From Aulostomus chinensis (Eukaryota > Chordata > Actinopteri > Syngnathiformes > Aulostomidae): DNA of 64,000 nt. Each line of letters opens with the position of its first letter. Position 1 is the stretch's first letter. The translations under genes and the position numbers were made by a program. The stretch lies in NCBI GenBank assembly GCA_037954235.1, contig JBBMOA010000021.1:21153125-21217124 (forward strand), in the 5' to 3' direction. The notes beneath the pieces are model-generated. The model was given only the letters and a program-made list of their open reading frames with translations, had not been told where the DNA came from and did no database searches. Shown here piece by piece: positions 35,227-47,892 of the stretch.

Positions 35227-36414
35227 CTTTTACATGTAAATACTAATTACTGCAGTACATCCTCATGTAAATCATTAGATCTAGAAAAAGAGAGACTCCT
35301 AAAATCACAATGTGTGTTATGCTCTTTATTGAGGGTAAATACCTGTTAAATACATGTATTTAAGTACAGCTCACAAGCATAGCACTCATTAGTTAAGATC
35401 TTGGTTTGATTTTTTTAGAGCTCATGCAGCTCAGCATGAGATTAGGTAACAAGAGCCAGAAGTGAAAGGCAGCCTGCGGTTTGTATTGCCAGGGCTGCAG
35501 CAGCAGATCCAGGGCCCTAGCGTCCTCCTCCCCCTCTCCTTCTCCCCTGTGCACTGCAGTGAATGAGCGCTTGACAGTGACTGACTTAATACAGTGATTA
35601 TTGTTTGAATCTGCGACACCAAGTTTCAAATGATCTCAGGTCACAGATGAACGTCCTGGAGGTAAATCTGTGCATTCTGAAAGGTCACGTGACACACAAA
35701 AACCTCCTAATTAACCCTGTTTATGGGACAATATTGAATGATGACGGTACTTTAAAGCTTGAATGGATTCTGTGCATGTTGCATGAGTGGCAGAAGAGGA
35801 TGCTCATGTACTCCCAAAGCCTCCATTTCACTGGTTAAAACCCTAAAAACACCTCTGCACAATCAGCCATTACACACCCTCACAAATAGAAGTAAAACAA
35901 AGTTTCAAGGTAAATAAATTCCCATCCCTCTGCACCAAATTTCTGGAGAGTTGATTTCATTGATAATAAGTGCAATTATTTTTGGTCCAAGTTGTAATAA
36001 AAACTGCCCCCCCTGCCGCCTTTTAAATAATAGTTGACCGAATGATCTGACGGAAAATCCTGGCATGTGCTTCCACCTCCTCTTCTCCTCACAGCTGGAT
36101 AACGAAGCAGTGTTTTTGCTTTCATTACTTGTCTCTTCTCCACTTCAACATGAGCCGTATGTGTCACCCGACGCTACGATACCTCACTCTGTTTACCTTC
36201 CTCCATTACCCTGCTGCAAGTGCACTCTTACGTCCATAAAAAAAAGCCACATCAAGTTTTTGGGGTAATTTGTCACATACACAAGAATGAGTTGGATCAA
36301 ATATCATGACAACAAAGCATTTGTGTAAAGATGTTTTTAAGACATGTTGTAGTTTCACATCCAGGAGCAACACTTGCACCTCTGTAAAGGAGCAAAGAAG
36401 CAAACTCAGCTTAC

Positions 36415-36475
36415 CTGCGAGTGCAGTCGATCAGTCCACTTCTTCTGCCTCAGCACTGGAGTAAAAGACTCTTAT
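36415..36475 (-). other. aoc1: Probable non-coding first exon of AOC1
   Basis: On the minus strand the sequence ACTGCACTCGCAG is followed by gtaagc, a strong donor, with last exon base 36,415. This would splice to the acceptor at 34,576 just before the start codon, giving a 1.84 kb 5' intron. The upstream limit is set only by the TATA-like site at 36,502-36,508 and is approximate. Confidence 0.45.
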
Positions 36476-36501
36476 GGAAGCAGGAAACAATGCTCTGCTG
36501 C

Positions 36502-36508
36502 TTGTATA
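36502..36508 (-). promoter_or_regulatory. TATA-like element for AOC1
   Basis: Minus-strand TATACAA lies about 90 bases upstream of the inferred donor, which would place initiation near 36,475. A single weak motif. Confidence 0.3.
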
Positions 36509-36515
36509 CCACCAC

Positions 36516-38372
36516 CTACTTCGCAGTGACTGAGGCTGATTGGCCCACAGCAGGTTGTAAATATGATGAAATAACAGGCGCATTTTATAGATAATAGACC
36601 TGCAGAATGAGCTTGTGGTGATTTGCAACCACGTCCCAAAGTCAAGTGCAAATATTCATTCCAAAGACAGGACGTGCTAAGGACCACCACTGGACAGAGC
36701 CACCATAGAAATATAGAGCAGTGCTGAGACGATGAGTGCAGACAATCTTATTTACTGTAAAAGGCGGCCATTGAATTTGAATCAGCAATGTTATAACCCC
36801 AGGGGTGAAATGTCCAGCTATTTGAAACAGTGGATGGAGATTCACAAGGAAAAGGTCTGACGATGTGAAATGCTAGGCGTCTCATCAGTTCAGAGACTGC
36901 AGTCGAATGAATCTGAACGTCCACCAGGGAGACTCACAGTCACGCGGTCTCAGGACGGCGAGAGGAGCAGAATACTACATCGGCCACATGATAACACAAT
37001 CTTCTCAGTGGCTCTACTTTATACAGCACATATTGAAATGTTTCCAATCAGTCTTTACAGCCTTGCAGGGGCACTGATTCTGATTAAAGTTTAACAGCCT
37101 GAGATAAATGATAGTTGAATGTGACACGAGTGAACATTGTCCTCCCATTTCATTCAAGTAGGTTACTGACTGAATGAGCCGTTAGTTCAGATGCTATTTT
37201 AATTAAAAAGCACTGCTGTTGAACAAATATTCATATTTTTATTGTAAACAATTATATTATTTTTGTGTTTTATTTTCCCTCAGCACTTTTTCAACCTGTT
37301 TCAACCTGAAACTGTGAAAAGATGATGATGATCTCTCTGTGTCTCCCTCGTCCATACCTCTGCCTGCTCCTGGCTGGATGAATGGGACTCCCTCTGGCCG
37401 GGACCACACGGGGCTATGACTCTTAGTGACTGTTCATTTCATGACTCAAAGTTAGCGCCATTGTATTAATGAATGTCCAAACTTTTGGAAATGTTTCCTG
37501 TGTCTGCAGCTCTTCGGTTCCGTATCATAGTCATGTAGACCAGTTCCTCCTCTCAGGGGCGTCTTCAGTTCGGGTCTCCGGTGGGGAGTTACAGGCTTTT
37601 AAGACTCTGTGTGGGTGTGAGCCTCTACAGGGTCATTAGGTCACATGTGAGCTCTGGAAAGCAGAGTCATTGAGGTCACATCAGTCGCAGGCCCAGCAGG
37701 TGTTCATGTGGCTCGTTTGGAGCCCGGGGGCGGGGAGTCCAGGTGTTCAGTTTCCGAGGGAGGGGCTCAGGACTGTGTTGCAGGCGGGGGACAGGTAGTG
37801 ATGAAGGCCTCCTCCTGTGTTCAGGGATGGTTGCTCCTGCTGGTGAACTTGATGTTGTGGTGAAAACGTCTACCTCCAGGACAGCAGAGGTGCTCGGGTG
37901 ACTGTGTAGCAGCTGGATTCACTCAGGACACTCAGGGCAGATGTTTGGTGCAGACCAATGAGGTGTTTGTTTTCATCTCCTGTGTGGACATGATGACAGG
38001 GTGCAAACATACAGAAACTGCAGACCTGAGCAGCAGGAGGTCCTAACAGCAGCTTTATATAACTTTCCACCGACCTGGGTCCTGCCACTTTAACAGGCAC
38101 ACAGCCATTCTCACAGGCTAGACACAAAAATACACCATCAGTACAGTCAGCCATAGTTCCCTTTAGTATGCTCATGACACAACACAGTCATGTTTATTAA
38201 CACACTACAGCAGGAACCTGCAAAAGCCTTAACAAGGAACTCAAGTCATGGCACCACCCCTTCTCCATTCTCGAAATGGTTTGTCCCTGGAACCTTCACA
38301 TAGGGGCTCAATTAACCTGGGAACTCTTTTAGATTGAACACCCAGAAGAAGGCACAGAGGTATGTGGATGGT

Positions 38373-38444
<72 letters not shown>

Positions 38445-39787
38445 ATTAAAACACTTTACACTCAAAGAGACAAACAAGCATTTATGTAAATGTGCTAACT
38501 TTAAATACAGCCCCCCCCCCCCCCCCCCCCACCTACTGGTCAGACATGTAGACAACACCTAAGTCAAAATAACGACCAAGAAGAAGAAGCTTGCATGAGT
38601 CATGAGATGCAGACACCGTACACATTAATGCATCCGTTAGCTTGTGGGCTAGCCAGCTACAGCCTCACAGAGCTGCTAGCTTAGCGTTGACCCTTAGCTG
38701 TATTTAGTGTCTGAGAGTTGATCTGTGGGTTGATGTTGTAAATAGATATGTATTCATTGTTGTGATAAATGATGTCTGGGGGAGGGTGAAGGCCCTCGGC
38801 TCACGGCTGTCTACAGCTGGATGGAGACGTGGCTGCAGGCAGGAGGAGGAAAGCAGGCCGAGTCAATTATCCTGTGAACGTCTCCCCTCCACGACTGTGG
38901 CTTCTCCTTCCTTAACTGGCTGGAGCCTGCTGTGGTGACAGCTGTGTTTGAGTCCTCGAGCTCAGGGGTCAGGAGGTCAGCTTTGGGAGACTGGCGAGGC
39001 TGAAAGCCTTCAGTGCCCGTGTCTGTTGACACGCTTCATTGACTAAATGCCCCCATCATCCTTCCCGAAACGCCTCTCTTTACAGGATTAGACTCTGACA
39101 AACATCTCTTTATTCTGTGACTGAGGCGCCGCCACCCCCCACCATCACCGCCCGCCTTCTGTAGTGCGTGACGCTGTGAGGTCTGAGGATGTGTCCATCA
39201 CGGGTCCGGTGGCCAATTCCAGGCCCAGCAGCTGTGACCTTGGTACCCAATGGCAGCAGGTTCAGATGCTACTGTACGTCCTGTGAGTCAACCCCCGCAT
39301 TTAAAAGCCAGCACCCCTCATTAGCTACAGCACCACGTCCTTGAAGACGCTGTCTCACTCGGCTGGGCAGGACAACAAAGAACACAAGTCAATGAGAAAA
39401 GGGGAACGAAGCCAGAGAATGAATTAACTCATGAAATACAGAGTAACAAGGACTTTTGCTGGCAAAATCAAAATCCCTCTCCTGAGAGCACTTTGAGGTA
39501 AGTGCATCCTTTAAAATGGCGCCGTGAGTCGTGAACATGTGACTAATGTGATGTTGAATTTGTTTCTGGTGGATTCAGAGACGATGCACCTCCATCCTCA
39601 GAAAGGCTGCTCCTTAACACTCCAGTCGTGACCTTCAAAGCAACATTGATTATTCACAATTAATATGAATATTATATTGATTGAAATATCAAACTGGCTT
39701 TGTAGATTTGATTTTAGATTTATTGTATTTTCATTTGCTACCTGGACCTTTTCCACAGTCGCTGTAAGTCCAAACGCTGAGGGGGGC
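36516..39787. other. Intergenic region between AOC1 and sspo
   Basis: The two genes are transcribed away from each other across this 3.3 kb. It contains an (AC)n tract (38,376-38,442), a poly-C run (about 38,512-38,530) and no recognised gene. A pyrimidine-rich acceptor-like TTTTCCACAG at about 39,750-39,759 suggests that the first coding exon of sspo may be preceded by a 5' untranslated exon. Confidence 0.5.
38376..38442. repeat. (AC)n microsatellite
   Basis: About 33 AC units, in the AOC1-sspo intergenic region; a poly-C run of about 19 follows at 38,512. Confidence 0.95.
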
Positions 39788-39840
39788 ATGGAGGCGCTGC
39801 TGGTGGCCCTGCTGGGACTGCAGACGGTGGTGGGAGTGAG
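39788..39840 (+). CDS. sspo: sspo coding exon 1: signal peptide
   Basis: ATG in GGCATGG context, then MEALLVALLGLQTVVGV, a textbook signal peptide; donor GTGAG/gtgagt. It ends in phase 2 and joins the next exon as Ser. Confidence 0.85.
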
Positions 39841-42800
39841 GTGAGTCACTGCAGGATCAAGCCACTTTGCAAACATGGTGTCAAGGCAGAGAGAGTAGGT
39901 TTAGTTGCACAGTCCACCTGTCCAGGTCTTAGACAGCTGGAGCAGCCCGGTCCACAGGACTGATACGCGTTTACATCATTCTACCGCTTCCATAGTTGCC
40001 TCAACCACACTTAGGGTGCATCTCATTAGTAGCGAGAGGTCTGGACATTTGCTCTCTTCGATATTGGTAAGAAGAAGCGTGCACTCCAGAATTGTTGCTG
40101 TTCCTCACATCGGCTGCTGTGCAGTCAAGAAAACGAAGAGAGAGAGAGTCCTCACGTAGGCAGTAAAGACCAGCAAGGTGAGACGTCACATCTATGAAAC
40201 AGACAGAAATGAATAAAGTTCAGTTTAAGAAAGAAGACCAACCCCCCCGGATGGATCTGGGCAGTGGTGGCCCAGCGTCTCCAACATGGCACATTATTGA
40301 AAACATCATCTGCCCTCCAACAACATGCAAATGTTTGCTTGATTCACAAGAGTCAGAGGTGAAGGAGTAAATGACACCATGAGACACAGACTAGCACATA
40401 AACCGTTTGCTGTGGGGAGAGATTCTTCTGGATTGCTTTGTGGATGATGATCTTCCAGTCACTGGTGCCAGCACACGGTGGAGGAGAAGGTGGAGCAAAT
40501 CCTGACGCCGCGTCTGCAGCTGGAGGTGAGCTGTTCGGAGGTGTACCAATATAACACACAGGGCTGGAGGCTGGACGTGGACGGGATGCGTGTCAAGCAC
40601 GGGGGGGACGACGGCATCGCGCTCTACTACAAACAACAGGGTCCCAGCGCGTCCTGCTTCCTGTACAAGTAAGTGGAGCAAGTAGCCGTCAGCTGAAGTA
40701 CTGCATGGTCCAGAGTACTGAGAGTCACGGCTCAGTGGGGAACGCTGGATGTTCTGATGCAGGACAGGAATACGGCACCCGCTGCTGACACCTCCCTGGA
40801 GGGAGGGTAGGACGAATTCTTTGTGACCACAGAGTCGTTGAGCAAAACTGTAACAAGTTAATGCCAACTGTCAATTTTGATTTCTAAGGCTTTCAGCCGT
40901 TGTCCATTCACTAGCAGGGGAGAACTTCAATTTATTTTCTTGTCCATCTTGGTGACAAGAACCTTAATGAAAACGTTAGCAAGCAGCTTGTAAGGGAAAC
41001 GATACATTAAATATATCATAATATTAAATATGGAAGAGACATCGATCAGCCACAGCTTGAGAACCTAGGGTGTCCCTGGAGGAGCTCCTCACTCCTGAGC
41101 ATTATAATCTTCAGACTGTTAATTCGTTGACAATTAGTAGTTTACTTTTCTGTCAGCCTGTTGGCAGAGTTACAGAACACCTCCAGGACAGTTTCATCAG
41201 GAAGTGTCGGGGGTGGGAGGGGGCAAGAGCTGAGGAGGAAGCCCTTCAATGTGCACCGTTATTTCTTTTCTTTTTATTCTCTGTTCTCATGTTTTAGTGC
41301 CAGACATCTTTCATAGCTGACTATGGAATGTTTCCAGAATGATTATTAAAGTGTCCGAAAAAGCGCTGACTCAGGATTTATTTTCAAGACTTTTTTTTAA
41401 CTCCCCCCCCCCCAAAATGAAATTGCAGCACCAAAACATTGCAAAAAGTATTTAAAAATAGGCATAGATGTGGCATTATCTGCATGTAGGTGTTAGCTGT
41501 GTGCAGCCGGCTGACTCGCTGCCCAGGTGCAGGGGTCCGGCACCTGTCTGGTGGGCTGAAGCTTTTGTAGAGGACGCTGCTGTCAATATCCAGCTGCTGA
41601 ATGACATTACTTTCAGCGTTAGCAGAAGGAAAAACATCAGCGTCCTACAAGACAGTTGAACATGAAGACCATACTGACCTGGTGTGTCTGCTCTGCTCAG
41701 ACCCCCCGAGATGGAGACCCGGGTGGTGAACAAGACAGTGAGAGCGTGCTGCGAGGGCTGGAGCGGGCCGCACTGCTCCCAGGGTAAGAGCTCACGACCC
41801 CATGTGAGGTTCCTGCATGCCTGCGTCACCTGTGTAGTCACACATTGCTGGTGTGGAACATCTTGATTCGTGTGTGTTGGGATCAGATCTTCTTCCTGCT
41901 GATGCCTCAGGTCACATCCTGAATCCAACTGTTCTCCTTCAAGGCTCAGATTTTGATTCTTACTTCTCTTAGTTCATCTTGTTGGTGGTGCATCCATCAA
42001 AGGAGGGCTTGTCTTGTTGTGTTCGATACACACTTGCAGGGTGCGACCAGTGTCTCACCAGTCAAACCCACAGCAAAGTTGGACTCCCAGTCTCCGACTC
42101 TGTGGCTCACATTCAGAGACGTTGTTCACCATGGTCTCTGGGTGGGCCGCAGCCCTCCCTGCCCTCCACTGTCTCTCTGTTGAGACATGCAGGCAGCGTC
42201 ATAGCGCTAATTTTTCCAATTTTTTCAGGAAGTAAAACCTTTGATGAGATTCCCTGGAGACTTTACTTGCACTGTTTCTCATAATGATGTGGTAACTTTT
42301 ACAATATCCGATTATGTCTTATTTTGTCTTTTATTTTTCCTGGATTTCCTGCATCCCGCCTCCTCCGTGTGTGTGCTGGCGCCCAGGCGTTGGAGTGCGT
42401 GGCCAGTGTTACTCTACGTGGAGCTGCGAGGAGTTCCCCGGGGTCCATAACTCCTCCCTAATGGCGATGGAGGAGTGCTGCAGCACCCTGTGGGGGCTGA
42501 GTTGGAGGAACGCCTCTGACCAGACCTGCTTGTCCTGCACCTACACCCTCCTTCCAGGTCCAAGAATATCAACCACGTACGCACAGCTGACCACATGCAC
42601 GTCATAAAGCAGGAGTTTGACGGCCTGCTTTCCTCTCTCTTACACTCCAGACTCCCAGGCCTCTCCACTGGTGCGTGGTGGTCTTCTGGGAGGTATCCGG
42701 GTCCCTCAGGGTTCAGCCACCTGCACGTCGTGGGGGGGGGCCCACTACCGCACTTTTGACAAGAAGCACTTCCACTTCCAGGGCAGCTGCACCTACCTGC

Positions 42801-45800
42801 TGGCCTCGTCGAGTGACGGGACCTGGGCGGTGTACATCAGCACGGTCTGTGACGGCACAGGAGACTGCAGCAAGGTAGGAGGTTCTGACGGAGGGTGCTG
42901 GCGTGACGTGTCTGAGGCCGTGTCATGACTTTTCTCACTCCTGTCACTTTTGTAGTGAGGCAGTAGCAGCATATACATTATGATTATTACTACTATTATG
43001 ATATAAAAGCGAGTAAATCTTTACACATGTCAACATGCTATAAACTGCTCTTAACCAACAGGAAATGAACAACTAATATGTCTAGTAAAAATAAAACAAT
43101 TGTGTGCATCTTACGCTCATCATCTTCATTCATTCAACTGCATGTTATTGTACATGGGCCATATTTCAGCGCGCGTCCCTGATTGTAAAGGTGAAAACAT
43201 GTCCCTTAAGGAAAACTTCACAAAGGCGTCAGTGCTGAATAACCTCTAACGATACCGCTCTTTGTGACCTTAATTAACATGTAATAAGACCTACAAATAA
43301 AGTGAACTAGAACTGCATGTTGATTGAAGTAGCTTTTCCAGCTGTGAAGTAAAAAAAGGCCCTTAAGTTGGTGTATTTGTGTTCACACCCTTTCCAGGCT
43401 CTGAAAATGATGATGGGTCTGGATCTGCTCTCAATTCAGCACCGGAATCTAACGCTGAACAACGTCCACGTCCCAAACGGGGAGCCGCTCTTTCAGAATG
43501 GTGCGCGAACGTCAGCTGTCTCTTGTCCTCCCAGGGCGGCAGGAAGTGAACTCAGAATCCTCCTGATGCTCTCATCACCACACGCGTCTGATTGGGAAAT
43601 CCAGCATTTCGAAATTGTACAGAAACTTCAACTGAACCAAATATAGAAATGATTTGAAATAGTTTCCATGTATCAAGAGCACAGTTGCGATGACTTTTAT
43701 CTCAAAATGAACCCATTTTTCATGCATTGGTAGCAGAGGAGTTGGCTGCTGCAGGGCTAAGTTCCATGAGACTCCAATGATTATGTCCAAGCATTGATTC
43801 TTTCTTAGATGGGAATTCTTTGATTTATTTGCAGAGTCAAGGTTTTGGTACAACTCGCATGAGCCAAACTCCCTCTGACTCATTTTCGATTTAGCAGAAG
43901 TGAGACGCAGTAGATATCTGATGAATGGTGGACTGCGTAGTAGCACGCACCTGCTCACCTGGCTTCATCTCACCGGCTGCAGGAGTGAGCGTCCATTGGC
44001 TGGGGGACTTTGTGTTTGTGGAGAGCGGCCTGGGCGTGAGAGTCAAGTTTGACCTGGCCAACACGATCTACCTGACAGTAACGGCTGAACACCTGACGGC
44101 CACCAGGGGGCTCTGTGGAGTCTACAACAACATAGCTGATGGTGAGGGAAGCGCCGGCTCACAGAGTCTCTTATTATTTCCCCCACCTTTAACACACCAC
44201 TGGAACTACACCTCCACGTTCTCTCGTAGTCTCTGACTCAGGCTTGTTAGTTCTACCTCTTTTTGTGACCTGGATCGCTTTCATTCATTACCTATTTAAC
44301 CTGTGTTGCAGATGATTTCACCACAATGGCTGGAACTGTGTCCCAGTTTGCTGCCAGCTTTGGCAACTCGTGGAAAGTTCCCGACCAGCAGAATGAAGTA
44401 AAGCACAGCTCACATTGAAGACCATCAGAATTTCTTTTGCAGCTCTTTGGCCTGCGGTTCTGCATGAGGACATTAGATACTTGTACCACCTGGATTCAGC
44501 TGCAGTTGCCATCACCGAACACGTAGAAGTTCTGAGGCATTCTCGGTCTCTTTTGTTGTGAGTCCTCAAACAGTGCCAGGAGTGAGATGTGTGTTAACTG
44601 AGCCTCTCCATGCTTCTTCAGGGCTGCAGCGACGCGGCTGAGCTCGGGCACAGCTGTGACGTCTCAGGAGATCCTGCGCTACGAAGACAGGCTCAGTCTG
44701 TGTGTCACCGACTGCTTGAAAGCCCCTTCACACAGTGCCACTCCAGGGTCAGACCCCCACTTACAGCCTCTCTGACATTTATCTGACTCTGACATGAAGG
44801 AGCAATGCTGGTTGATAGGTCATGAATTTGTAGATGGCTTTACCTGTGGAGACTCCTTCTGCCACTGAGTATTATGAGCACATATGGGACCACATCTCCC
44901 CAGGTCAGGTTTGTTAAATGGATCTTCATGCGTGAACCTAATCTGATTACCCTTTAACACAGTCTGTCTTCGCATTAACTGCATTTTCTCCTTTATTTCC
45001 ACCTTATTCAAACAAACGTTCCGCCTCTCAGAGAAGCCACGTAATCGATGATTCAGTGCAGCTGTTATTTACACCCTTGAGTGCAAAGACGTCAAACACC
45101 AGCTGCTGTCAGGTGAACCGACAGTGACACGTTTGTCTCTTTGTGCCTCTCAGCTGGACCCAGCAGCATACGTGGACACCTGCCTGTACCTGTTCTGTAG
45201 CCTCCCGCCCAGAAAGAGGGAGGCGGCCATGTGTGACACGCTGGCCAGTTACGCTCGCGAGTGCGCCCAGCAACACGTCGTCGTCCTGTGGAGGACAGCC
45301 ACCCTTTGTGGTAATGAAGTCTGGCCGGGATGGTTTAGACTGTTGCAGCTGTGATTTTACCGTTGACGTGTGACATTACAACATCCTTCCCTCAAAAGTA
45401 CCACCTCAAGTCCCGGCAGCAACTACAGGACGATGACAACTAAAATACATTCTTAGTTTAAGAGTTGAAGAGCCAAAAAGTCTGTGGAGGAATTTTGTGT
45501 GAAGCAGGGATTTGTCAGACATGAGAAACAAGATGGAGACTCAGAGATGGTTTAGACTGGAACATCTGTTATCAGTCAGACTTCTAATGTCAGGCACCAC
45601 TCAGTTTGACTGAACTAGAACATCCTGCACCGATGTGACCTTCACGTAGTCTAAACACAGCTAAACATCTGAACAACGCTGGCGCCGCGATTGTCAGCTT
45701 TCCTATCAGGCTACGAGTCTACGTCTATGAAAGGCACAGGTTCACCCCGATTCAGGCCGAGGCCCTGGGGTGAGACCAGCTATCAGCCCCACAGAGGCAC

Positions 45801-47857
45801 TCTGGGAGATGATGTACAAGAGAGCTAAAACAGAGGAAACCAGCTAGAATTCCTTAGCAAAGTCAGATGATCATTAGAGAAAGTTTGCTAGCATCTGTCA
45901 GACCAAATCAGGCTGTTCTGATGAAGCCCGTGAGAGAAGGGTACCTTGAAGCTGAGGCTGCGTCAGGACATTTGAACTGAATAAAGTGGTGAATGTCCTC
46001 GTACTAAAGTGTCAAAACAAGCGATGATTGAGCAAACAATAATTAGGTTCAGTCATCAATGCTGCCTCTGGTTTGACTTATCAACACGGCTTCTGGGAAA
46101 TTAGTACAATCTTACTAAACTCTGAGACCTAAACAGAGCATCAAAGATAGAAGTACCACTGACTCATCATCCATCACCCCCCCCCCCACCTGCCCCCAGG
46201 TCGTGTCTGTCCCCGAGGTCAGGTCTTTTCGGATTGTGTGTCCTCTTGTCCTGCCAGCTGTGCATCTCCCCAACTTCCTGGGCCTGCAGCATCGATGAGC
46301 CAGTGCAGGGAGGAGTGTGTTGGGGGGTGCGAGTGTCTCCCAGGCCTCTACATTCACCAGGGACTCTGTCTGAAAAGAGACGACTGTCCTTGTTTTCATC
46401 GCAGACGTACCTACCAACCAGGCGACACAATCCAGCAAAGATGCAACACCTGGTGAGCAGGAAGTGGGTTTTTGTAGTTTACTTTTCAATTATGTGGTGA
46501 GCTTCAGAGAATTGACATATAATTGCGTGACATTAGAGGCTGTGGTGATGAGCTGGTAGATGAGTCGCCGTCCTCGGTGGGGCAGGTGATACTTGATGGG
46601 TCCGATGGTTATGGGCCGCCATCTGCCAGCTGATGTTCCCACACGTCTCCCGGGACACACTTCCATAGCCGAGGCCATGCAATAGCAGCATTAACTTAGC
46701 TGTTAGCAGGTTAATATCAGCGCTGAATCATGACGACAAACGACCACAATAATCACATAATCCCTCAGTCAGGAGCGGCAGCAGGTCAGGTGTTTCCCTG
46801 CACAGCCAAATCAGTATATCGACATAGTTCTCACCTGTGCAGCGTCTGACCTGCAGAGCATGAACTCCTCCAAAGAATCTCTCATTATTCCAGGTGAGAA
46901 GGAATCACAGACAGAATTTCCACGTGTGCCCTTGTCATCACTGCTTGTCTCAGCGTTGGTCAGCCGCTTGTCTTCACCCCAACTCTTGGTCTCTCGTCCA
47001 AGTGTTGGAGCTCTGAGGCTGAGACGCCCTCATGCAGCTCCAGCTCTGCATCAGCAAACTGAACCTGAGGGAATAGTTACTAGCACGCCATGGCGCTCTG
47101 TGGAAGAGAGAAGAAAACGGCTAGGAACGGCTGTAGAATAAACTATGAATTTACATCGATACGAATATAACTGACGTGTCATTTTTCTCTCACAGGTGTC
47201 GAAACGGTTTCTTCTCTTAGCATCAGGACTTTTACTTTCGCATCTTTTGCTAACATTGCCCCAGTTTTGTCCTCTCCACTTCATCTACTGAGGAACAACT
47301 TAAATTATGACCAGTGTTTTTCTGTTTTTTGTATTGTCTCCAAGCAATCACTTCTACTGTTACAAGTTGACGTGGTGGGTGAGAAGCATTCCTGTCACCC
47401 TTTTCCCTCAACCCTGCTGCACTCTTACGCTAACGTGCGTAGACGTACTCCCCTTTTCCTTGTCTGACCGAGACTTGGACTTATAGCTTTGACTTCCGTT
47501 TGTACATTTTTCACCTGTTTTTTTGTATTGCATCAAGTGTTAGTTTAATTTCCCTATTATGTTTTATTCTCCATCATCAAGACTCCTTACCAAGCTGGCT
47601 GAGTGATAGGTGGACTCACTTCTGTTTCTGGTTCTCTTACTTATCCACTCTTCTCCACCAGTGTGTGCAGATCAGGCCAGTGGCAGTGTACTGGTGAGAA
47701 GTGTGCTGCCCAGTGCAGCCTGATGGGAGCGCTGCAGGTCACCACCTTTGACAAGAAGAGATATTCATTGCAAGGGGGAGACTGTCCCTTCACCACTGTG
47801 GAGGTGAGGCACCCCCACACACTGAGTTGCTCATGTGAGTGTGTTAGTGTCTTCATG

Positions 47858-47892
<35 letters not shown>

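Larger units (their letters stand above)
39841..47661. other. sspo introns 1-11 (exons listed separately)
   Basis: Introns range from 170 bases to 1.2 kb. Only low-complexity patches were noticed: poly-C at about 41,403-41,413 and 46,177-46,189. No interspersed repeat or nested gene was recognised. Confidence 0.5.
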
